Shown piece by piece: positions 1 to 4,150 of a stretch of DNA of 6,623 nucleotides. The notes below the pieces were generated by a model. That model saw nothing but the letters and a program-made list of their open reading frames with translations. It was not told the DNA's origin and did no database searches. A program made the translations under genes and the position numbers. Source of the DNA: JBBCJM01 sp037190175 (GTDB lineage Bacteria; Pseudomonadota; Alphaproteobacteria; Rhodobacterales; Rhodobacteraceae); contig JBBCJM010000118.1 of the NCBI GenBank assembly GCA_037190175.1, positions 1 through 6,623 of the forward strand, in the 5' to 3' direction. How positions within the stretch are numbered: position 1 is the stretch's first letter; every line of letters begins with the position of its first letter.

Positions 1-614
1 TCGGTATGGCGCTTGATCCGCGCGACGGCGTCGCCGACCGCGCCGTAATCGGCGATGGCGCCGCCGGTCACGCCGGTGACCGAGACGTAATAGACGAAGC
101 CGGAGGTGTTCTGCAGCACCTTGGGCAGGCGGCGGTCGTCGGTGGTGGGGGTGGCCAGCCGGATGAAGTTCAGCCCCGCTGCCCGGGCGGGCAGGCACAG
201 CTCCTCGTCCTCCTCGGGCGGCAGGTCGACCACGATCAGCCCGTCGATCCCGGCCGCCTTGGCCTCGGCCAGGAACCGCTCCACCCCGCGGGAATAGATC
301 GGGTTGTAATAGCCCATCAGCACGATGGGGGTGTTCGTGTCCCCGGCGCGGAAGTCGCGCACCATCTGGAGCGTGCGCTCCAGCGTCTGCCCGCCCTCCA
401 GCGCCCGCTGCCCGGCGCGCTGGATGGTGGGGCCGTCGGCCATCGGGTCGGTGAAGGGCATCCCCAGCTCGATCACGTCCACCCCCGCCGCCGGCAGCCC
501 CTTCATCACCGCCAGCGAGGTCGCCACGTCCGGGTCGCCCGCCATCATGTAGGCCACGAAGGCCCGGCGGCCCTGGGCCCGCAGCCGGGCGAAGGTATCG
601 TCGATGCGGGTCAT
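1..614 (-). CDS. trpA: Tryptophan synthase alpha chain, C-terminus cut by window edge
   Basis: TrpA cleaves indole-3-glycerol phosphate to indole and glyceraldehyde-3-phosphate in the cytoplasm and passes indole to TrpB in the alpha2beta2 complex, the last step of tryptophan synthesis. 204 codons are visible of about 260-270 usual in the family. The protein begins MTRIDDTFARLRAQGRRAFV. The family motif GMPFTDPMADGP lies at residues 51-62. Glu49 and Asp60, the catalytic acids of the E. coli enzyme, fall at the same numbers here. GYYNP (101-105), VDLPPEE (129-135) and the SVTGVTG stretch (178-184) leading into the active-site loop are also present. The ATG at 614 is preceded on the minus strand by GGGAGG (621-626) with a 6-nt gap, which fixes the start. 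No trpB lies upstream: the next minus-strand gene is an acetyltransferase 302 bp away. A TTGACT at 669-664 could be a -35 box, but I see no good -10 box. Identity is very secure. Confidence 0.97.
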   Translation of the reverse strand, partial: MTRIDDTFARLRAQGRRAFVAYMMAGDPDVATSLAVMKGLPAAGVDVIELGMPFTDPMADGPTIQRAGQRALEGGQTLERTLQMVRDFRAGDTNTPIVLMGYYNPIYSRGVERFLAEAKAAGIDGLIVVDLPPEEDEELCLPARAAGLNFIRLATPTTDDRRLPKVLQNTSGFVYYVSVTGVTGGAIADYGAVGDAVARIKRHT

Positions 615-707
615 GCGGGGCCTCCCTGCTGCGCCATGGCGGGGTGCGACGGCGGGCGGGAAAAGTCAATGCGGCTCGGGCCGGCGTCGTGCTGGTGGAG
701 AGCGCCG

Positions 708-802
708 GGGGGCTTCGCGCCCCCAAGCCAGCGGTTCCTCGAACCGATGGCGTCACCGCTGGCTCACCCCGCGGGAATTTTATGGCTCGAAAGAAAGCAG
801 GG
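708..802 (+). repeat. Hairpin-plus-tail intergenic repeat, plus-strand copy
   Basis: A perfect 6-bp stem GGGGGC/GCCCCC (708-713 and 719-724, loop of 5) is followed, after a 40-nt interruption, by CACCCCGCGGGAATTTTATG and a purine-rich end up to about 802. The copy on the other strand at 830-880 has the same order: G/C stem, CCCCGC, then (A/G)-TATTT, then an AAG-rich end. This layout is one I associate with repeats scattered through Rhodobacteraceae genomes, often after genes. That family assignment is from memory and unverified. The 40-nt interruption is itself mostly a hairpin (726-764). Confidence 0.5.
726..764 (+). repeat. Perfect 10-bp stem-loop inside the repeat
   Basis: The arms AGCCAGCGGT (726-735) and ACCGCTGGCT (755-764) are exact inverted repeats around a 19-nt loop. 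The left arm overlaps a competing small hairpin, GGTTC/GAACC with a CTC loop (733-745), so the RNA or single strand could take two mutually exclusive folds. It sits between the G/C hairpin and the A/T-rich tail of the plus-strand repeat, where the opposite copy has only a short linker. This suggests it was inserted. Confidence 0.6.
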
Positions 803-804
803 CG

Positions 805-829
805 GGGACAATTTGACTCAAACTGTCCC
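805..829. repeat. 25-bp near-perfect palindrome (dyad)
   Basis: The arms GGGACA-A-TTTGA (805-816) and TCAAA-C-TGTCCC (818-829) are complementary around a single central C (817), with only one mismatched pair (811/823). The core TTTGACTCAAA is A/T-rich in a GC-rich region. It lies where the tails of the two opposed repeats meet. It could be a protein-binding operator, an RNA hairpin, or the junction product of the two repeats. With only a 1-nt loop, a single-stranded hairpin would have to open a few central pairs. I do not recognise it as the site of a known regulator. Confidence 0.6.
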
Positions 830-880
830 TCATCTTGGTTCAAATACTCTGCGGGGGTCCGGGGGTGCAAAAACCCCCGG
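830..880 (-). repeat. Hairpin-plus-tail intergenic repeat, minus-strand copy
   Basis: Read on the minus strand, a perfect 7-bp stem CCGGGGG/CCCCCGG (880-874 and 865-859, loop of 8 rich in T) is followed by ACCCCCGCAGAGTATTTGAA and CCAAGATGA. It begins 37 nt past the GNAT stop codon. It may act as a transcription terminator for that gene, although the T-run lies in the loop and not after the stem, so it is not a textbook intrinsic terminator. It is the inverted partner of the copy at 708-802. Confidence 0.55.
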
Positions 881-916
881 CGCCGTCGGCACCATGCCGC
901 AGACAAGGGAGAGATC

Positions 917-1417
917 CTATCGGGCGCCCTCGCGGACCATGTAGCGCACCGCCTTGCCCGGCCCCAGTTGCGCCCGCCCGGCCTCGGCGAAGCCCAGGGC
1001 GGCGTGGAAGGCGTCGGAGCCCGGGTTGGGCGGGGCGGTGTTGATCTCGCAGACCAGCGGGCCGAGGTCATGGGCCGCGGCGAAGGCCCCGAACTCCTCA
1101 TAGAGCCGCCGCGCCAGCCCCCGTCCGCGGGCCTCGGGCGCCACCACCACCCGGTCGACATAGGCGAAGCGCGGATAGCGGGCCGCGAACCAGCGGTAGT
1201 TGGGGCTGTCGTAGGGCGAGCCCGGCGCGAAGCCCAGGAGAAAGGCCAGCACCCGCCCCTCCTCCACCACCGCCCGGGCGAAGACCGCCCAGCCGGCCAG
1301 CTCCGCCAGCCGGGCGGGGGTCAGCGGCGAGGTCTCGGCCTCCGCCGCCCGGTTCAGCGCCAGCACGCCCTCCAGCACGGCGGGCGGGGCTTCGGTCAGG
1401 GGCAGGGTATCGGTCAT
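917..1417 (-). CDS. GNAT family N-acetyltransferase (COG3818-like)
   Basis: This 166-aa protein is probably a cytoplasmic acetyl-CoA-dependent N-acetyltransferase; the acceptor is unknown. The core is VDRVVVAPEARGRGLARRLY (residues 87-106). Here strand beta4 leads into the pyrophosphate-binding signature R-G-R-G-L-A (97-102), followed by helix alpha3. The later stretch CEINTAPPNP (123-132) then SDAFHAALGF (134-143) and GPGKAVRYMV (152-161) is the pattern I recall for the uncharacterised COG3818 group. I chose the ATG at 1417. A TTG at 1453, 4 nt past the VOC stop, would add 12 residues rich in Arg, Pro and Ala, but that extension looks non-coding. Neither start has a clear ribosome-binding site. 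The gene follows the VOC gene by 40 bp on the same strand, probably as an operon. A hairpin repeat follows the stop. Confidence 0.88.
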   Translation of the reverse strand: MTDTLPLTEAPPAVLEGVLALNRAAEAETSPLTPARLAELAGWAVFARAVVEEGRVLAFLLGFAPGSPYDSPNYRWFAARYPRFAYVDRVVVAPEARGRGLARRLYEEFGAFAAAHDLGPLVCEINTAPPNPGSDAFHAALGFAEAGRAQLGPGKAVRYMVREGAR

Positions 1418-1457
1418 GGCCCGGCTTGTGGCACGCGGCCGGGCGGGCAGCAATGGC

Positions 1458-1868
1458 TCAGCCCCGCCGGAAGGGGGCCGAGACCATCCAGTGGGTTCCG
1501 AAGCGGTCCTTCACCATCCCGAACCCGTCCGACCAGAAGGTGGGCTGGAATTCCATCAGCACCGCCCCGCCCTCGGCCAGCGCGTCGAACACCCGCCGCG
1601 CCTCCTCGATCGAGCCCGCCTCGTGGCTGATCGTCACCCCCTGCTGCGGCCCGCCCTCATGCCCGGGCGGATAGTCCGAGGCCATCAGCGCCCGCCCGCC
1701 CGCCGCCAGCGTGGCATGCAGGATCAGGGGCGAGTCCTTCTGCTCCGTCGGCGCCTCGGGCGCCTCGGCATAGGTCATCATCTGCAACTCGCCGCCGAAC
1801 AGCGCCTGATAGGCGCTCATCGCCGCGCGGCAGTTGCCCTGGAAATGGAGGTAGGGATCGAAGCTCAT
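1458..1868 (-). CDS. VOC-superfamily protein, PhnB/glyoxalase-like
   Basis: This 136-aa protein has the length and pattern of the PhnB-like branch of the vicinal oxygen chelate fold (often labelled 3-demethylubiquinone-9 3-methyltransferase domain, a name that does not establish that activity). Two beta-alpha-beta-beta-beta modules are visible. The first begins PYLHFQGNCRAAMSAYQALF (5-24). The second begins near TISHEAGSIEEARRVFDALA (79-98) and ends with FGMVKDRFGTHWMVS (116-130). His8 and Glu106 sit where VOC metal ligands usually are, but whether metal binds is an inference. The substrate is unknown. The ATG at 1868 follows AGGGGAG (1883-1877 on the minus strand) by 8 nt, a strong start. 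It is divergent from ychF across 105 bp and lies upstream of the GNAT gene. No signal peptide or membrane segment is present. Confidence 0.88.
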   Translation of the reverse strand: MSFDPYLHFQGNCRAAMSAYQALFGGELQMMTYAEAPEAPTEQKDSPLILHATLAAGGRALMASDYPPGHEGGPQQGVTISHEAGSIEEARRVFDALAEGGAVLMEFQPTFWSDGFGMVKDRFGTHWMVSAPFRRG

Positions 1869-1920
1869 GGCCGAATCTCCCCTGTTGGGTGCCCCAGACT
1901 GCCACGGAACCGGGGCCACC

Positions 1921-1949
1921 TTGAACCCCGCGCGCCCGGCCCCTAGAAG
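1921..1949 (+). promoter_or_regulatory. Putative sigma-70 promoter of ychF
   Basis: TTGAAC (1921-1926) and TAGAAG (1944-1949) are separated by 17 nt, each with four of six matches to consensus. A start near 1956 would give a leader of about 18 nt containing the ribosome-binding site GGAGGG (1964-1969). It is placed correctly for ychF. I found no comparable pair for the divergent VOC gene. Confidence 0.4.
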
Positions 1950-1973
1950 CGGCGCGTCACAGCGGAGGGCGTC

Positions 1974-3071
1974 ATGGGTTTCAGGATGGGGATCGTCGGG
2001 CTGCCCAACGTGGGCAAGTCCACGCTGTTCAACGCGCTGACCCGCACCGCGGCGGCGCAGGCGGCGAATTTCCCCTTCTGCACCATCGAGCCCAATGTGG
2101 GCGAGGTCGCGGTGCCCGACGCGCGGCTGCCGAAACTGGCCGCCATCGCGGGGTCGAGGCAGGTGATCCCGGCGCGGATGACCTTCGTGGACATCGCCGG
2201 GCTGGTGCGGGGCGCGTCGAAGGGCGAGGGGCTGGGCAACCAGTTCCTGGCCAATATCCGCGAATGCGATGCCATCGCCCATGTGCTGCGCTGCTTCGAG
2301 GACGGCGACATCACCCATGTCGAGGGGCGGATCGACCCGGTGGCGGATGCCGAGACCATCGAGACCGAGCTGATGCTGGCCGATCTGGAATCGGTCGAGC
2401 GGCGGCGGGCGAACCTCGCCCGCAAGCTGAAGGGCGGCGACAAGGAGAGCCTGGATCAGGACCGCCTGCTGGCGCTGGCGCAGAAGGCGCTGGAGGACGG
2501 CCGGCCGGCCCGCACCGTCCAGGTGGCGGATGACGACCTGCGCCAGTGGCGACTCTTGCAGCTCTTGACCGCCAAGCCTGTGCTCTACGTCTGCAACGTC
2601 GAGGAGGCTTCGGCGGCCGCGGGCAATGCGCAATCGGCCCGGGTGGCGGAAATGGCAGCGCGGCAGGGGGCGGGGACGGTGGTGATCTCGGCCCGGATCG
2701 AGGAGGAGCTGGCGCAGCTGCCCGAGGAGGAGGCGGCGCTGTTCCTGGAGGAGATGGGGCTGCACGAGGCGGGCTTGGACCGGCTGATCCGGGCGGGCTA
2801 CGAGCTGCTGGGGTTGCAGACCTATTTCACCGTGGGCCCGAAGGAGGCGCGGGCCTGGACGATCACCAAGGGCACGCTGGCGCCGCAGGCCGCCGGGGTG
2901 ATCCACGGCGATTTCGAGAAGGGCTTCATCCGCGCCGAGACCGTGGCCTATGCCGACTACATCGCCGGCAACGGCGAGGCGGGGGCCAAGGAGGCCGGCA
3001 AGTTCCGGGTGGAGGGCAAGACCTACGAGGTGCAGGACGGCGACGTGCTGCACTTCCTGTTCTCGGGCTGA
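1974..3071 (+). CDS. ychF: Redox-regulated ATPase YchF (Obg family)
   Basis: YchF (OLA1 in eukaryotes) is a cytoplasmic P-loop NTPase that prefers ATP, associates with ribosomes and has been linked to oxidative-stress control. At 365 aa it has the normal length, in family order. G1/P-loop GLPNVGKS is at 9-16. FPFCTIEPN (33-41) carries Cys36, which aligns with the redox-sensitive Cys35 of E. coli. DIAGLV (73-78) is G3, followed by ASKGEGLGNQFL (81-92) with hydrophobic residues where classical GTPases have the catalytic Gln. His115 aligns with E. coli His114. NVEE (208-211) replaces the GTPase NKxD, in keeping with ATP preference. The A domain helices follow at about 128-200, and a C-terminal TGS domain (about 281-364) ends DGDVLHFLFSG. 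The ATG at 1974 has GGAGGG (1964-1969) 4 nt upstream. It is probably transcribed alone, since a hairpin terminator follows. Nothing is missing. Confidence 0.98.
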   Translation: MGFRMGIVGLPNVGKSTLFNALTRTAAAQAANFPFCTIEPNVGEVAVPDARLPKLAAIAGSRQVIPARMTFVDIAGLVRGASKGEGLGNQFLANIRECDAIAHVLRCFEDGDITHVEGRIDPVADAETIETELMLADLESVERRRANLARKLKGGDKESLDQDRLLALAQKALEDGRPARTVQVADDDLRQWRLLQLLTAKPVLYVCNVEEASAAAGNAQSARVAEMAARQGAGTVVISARIEEELAQLPEEEAALFLEEMGLHEAGLDRLIRAGYELLGLQTYFTVGPKEARAWTITKGTLAPQAAGVIHGDFEKGFIRAETVAYADYIAGNGEAGAKEAGKFRVEGKTYEVQDGDVLHFLFSG

Positions 3072-3083
3072 GCAGCCTCGCAC

Positions 3084-3105
3084 GCTGCCTGTGACAGGCG
3101 GCTTT
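3084..3105 (+). terminator. Intrinsic-type terminator after ychF
   Basis: GCTGCCTG (3084-3091) and CAGGCGGC (3095-3102) form an 8-bp stem (one G-U pair) around a TGA loop, followed by TTTCC. It starts 12 nt after the ychF stop codon and just before the putative promoter of the next gene. The T-run is short, so termination strength is uncertain. Confidence 0.55.
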
Positions 3106-3112
3106 CCAGGAG

Positions 3113-3140
3113 TTGATCCGCCGTCTTGTCCGGCTAGACT
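3113..3140 (+). promoter_or_regulatory. Putative promoter of the 198-aa membrane protein gene
   Basis: TTGATC (3113-3118) and TAGACT (3135-3140) are 16 nt apart, each with four of six consensus matches. A start near 3147 would leave a leader of about 33 nt before the ATG at 3180. Lying after the ychF terminator, it suggests that the downstream gene is expressed separately. Confidence 0.42.
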
Positions 3141-3179
3141 GTCCGTCAAAATTCGTGTCGGGGCAGGATTGGGGACGGA

Positions 3180-3776
3180 ATGGAAGTCGCATTTGGAAAG
3201 AAAGTGTTCGAACTGCGCGAGGTTGTCGGCAGGGTGGTCCGCTCGGAGCGGCTGGCGGGAACCACGACGATCCACACCCCTGCCCATACCGCGCCCGACG
3301 GCGGATCCCGCCCGGCCTCGACCGTCAGCGTCACCAAGATCCACGAAGACATCCAGATGGTCCTGAAGGACGGAAGCCCCTTCACGCTGAACCTCTGGAA
3401 CACCGGGCTGATGGCCAGCGAGGATGACGTGCTGCACACGCTGTGGCTGCGCCGCAAGGGCAAGGAGGAGGAGGTGCTGGTCGCCGTCCACGACCGCACC
3501 ACGGGGCAGGAAGTCTGGCTCGACGCCAATCTGAACAGGCTGTTCAACCTGACCGAGCCGATGTGGAAGGGGCTGGCCGTGGCCTTCGCGCTCGGCGTGG
3601 TGGGCTATATCATCCTGTCCAGCATCCCCGTTCTTGGAACCCTCGCGATCCTGCTGCCGGTCGGCTTGCCGGTCTTCACCTGGTGGCTCGACAAGAGGGG
3701 GCGCGGGCATGTCGCCGAACTGAAGCGCCTGGGCGGCGAGGGGTTCCGCTCGCGCCGGCAGGAGGCGTTTGCCTGA
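3180..3776 (+). CDS. Unrecognised 198-aa protein with C-terminal membrane hairpin
   Basis: I do not recognise this protein by name. Residues 1-120 look soluble and beta-rich, with a run GTTTIHTPAHTAPDGGSRPA (27-46) like a Gly/Ser/Thr/Pro loop. Alternating hydrophobic strands follow (SVTKIHEDIQMVLKDG, 50-65; VLVAVHDRTTGQEVWL, 99-114). Two hydrophobic segments, about 131-148 (GLAVAFALGVVGYIILSS) and 151-170 (VLGTLAILLPVGLPVFTWWL), are separated by a short turn with Pro150. They probably form a membrane hairpin, which would put the N-terminal domain and the basic tail (171-194) on the same side, most likely the cytoplasm. There is no signal peptide. The ATG at 3180 is preceded by GGGGACGGA (3171-3179), a modest ribosome-binding site. 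Codon use matches its neighbours. It converges with the caspase-like gene. The layout of a beta domain plus terminal membrane pair recalls uncharacterised proteobacterial proteins, but that is only an impression. Confidence 0.85.
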   Translation: MEVAFGKKVFELREVVGRVVRSERLAGTTTIHTPAHTAPDGGSRPASTVSVTKIHEDIQMVLKDGSPFTLNLWNTGLMASEDDVLHTLWLRRKGKEEEVLVAVHDRTTGQEVWLDANLNRLFNLTEPMWKGLAVAFALGVVGYIILSSIPVLGTLAILLPVGLPVFTWWLDKRGRGHVAELKRLGGEGFRSRRQEAFA

Positions 3777-3831
3777 GCCCGGTCAGGCTTGCGGTCGCCC
3801 GCCTGCCGGCCGGGACCAGCGGGTTGGCGGG

Positions 3832-3855
3832 CTGGCCCATCGAGCTATGGGCCAG
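3832..3855. terminator. Perfect 9-bp hairpin after the 198-aa gene
   Basis: CTGGCCCAT (3832-3840) and ATGGGCCAG (3847-3855) are exact inverted repeats around CGAGCT. The hairpin lies 56 nt past the stop codon, and its right arm overlaps the first bases of the outer arm of the large inverted repeat by 5 nt. It could be a Rho-independent-like terminator without a T-run or simply part of the repeat element. The terminator role is an inference. Confidence 0.4.
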
Positions 3856-4054
3856 AGCAGGATCGGTTCAGGCGAAACCGCCGCCATCGGGACCGCCGGA
3901 TGAAGTCTCGCACCTCCCTCCCCCTCGTGGGGAGGGATGGGGAGGGGGGCAGCACCCCAGGCCGTGGGAAAGCCCCCTCCCCCATCCCCTCCCACGAGGG
4001 GAGGGGAGGCGCGATTCCTGCCGACGATGCCGCTTGAACCGATCCCGCCCTGGC
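3851..4054. repeat. Nested ~204-bp inverted-repeat element (REP/MITE-like)
   Basis: There are two sets of arms. The outer arms, 3851-3874 and 4031-4054, match at 21 of 24 positions (shared core GGATCGGTTCA), and all three differences are A/G transitions. The inner arms, 3908-3950 and 3972-4014, match at 36 of 43 positions. They are built of C-rich and G-rich runs around CCCCTCGTGGG, with a 21-nt central loop (3951-3971). Six of the seven inner differences are adjacent swapped pairs. The halves have unequal spacers (33 and 16 nt) between outer and inner arms. I see no clear target-site duplication and no transposase. The C-rich/G-rich arm resembles a repeat that often appears as spurious Pro/Arg/Gly-rich translations in proteobacterial genomes. 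That link is from memory. Confidence 0.7.
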
Positions 4055-4150
4055 TCGGGCCTGCCGGGAACCGGGAGCGGGATCTGCTGCGAGATGCCGG
4101 GGGCCAGGCCGCAAAAGGCCGCATCGGCAGGACGCCGGCCCGTTCCCCGG

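Larger units (their letters stand above)
615..916. other. 302 bp gene-free gap with paired repeats
   Basis: No credible gene lies here. The short open frames crossing it are low-complexity and lack ribosome-binding sites. From left to right it holds the trpA leader, a G/C hairpin (708-724), a second perfect hairpin (726-764), an A/T-rich tail (765-802), a dyad (805-829), and then, read from the other strand, another A/T-rich tail (830-858) with its own G/C hairpin (859-880). The A/T-rich centre (about 775-850) stands out against very GC-rich surroundings. The gap separates trpA from the GNAT/VOC pair, all on the minus strand, so it could both end the upstream transcript and supply the trpA leader. 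Confidence 0.75.
3777..4150. other. 374 bp gap between convergent genes
   Basis: No real gene is visible. Open frames here translate to the Pro/Arg/Gly-rich strings typical of repeat DNA. The gap contains a possible stem GCCCGCC/GGCGGGC (3797-3803 and 3826-3832), a perfect 9-bp hairpin (3832-3855), a large nested inverted repeat (3851-4054), and a right flank (4055-4150) with only short dyads such as GGCC either side of GCAAAA (4107-4120). Because the genes on both sides read into this gap, any of these hairpins could end transcription, but none is followed by a good T-run. Confidence 0.75.

Noticed and set aside
208..211. Loss of the GTPase NKxD motif in YchF (protein residues 208-211, NVEE)
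   Set aside because: This is normal for YchF, which prefers ATP, so it is not an anomaly.
6..944. 312-codon plus-strand frame over trpA
   Set aside because: It is antisense to an unmistakable trpA, and its His/Gly/Arg/Pro-rich translation matches no family.
1418..1453. TTG start at 1453 for the acetyltransferase
   Set aside because: The added residues (LPARPRATSRA) look non-coding and no ribosome-binding site is present, although the spacing to the VOC stop would allow coupling.
1458..3710. 750-codon minus-strand frame including the VOC protein
   Set aside because: Only the last 136 codons, from the ATG at 1868 with a good ribosome-binding site, are a real protein. The rest is antisense to ychF and the 198-aa gene and has low-complexity composition.
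3908..4014. CRISPR array or tandem repeat
   Set aside because: There are only two arms and they are inverted, with no regular spacers.
3783..4124. Small open frames on both strands in the convergent gap
   Set aside because: They translate the C-rich/G-rich inverted repeat into Pro/Arg/Gly-rich strings in several frames at once, a sign of repeat DNA and not of a gene.
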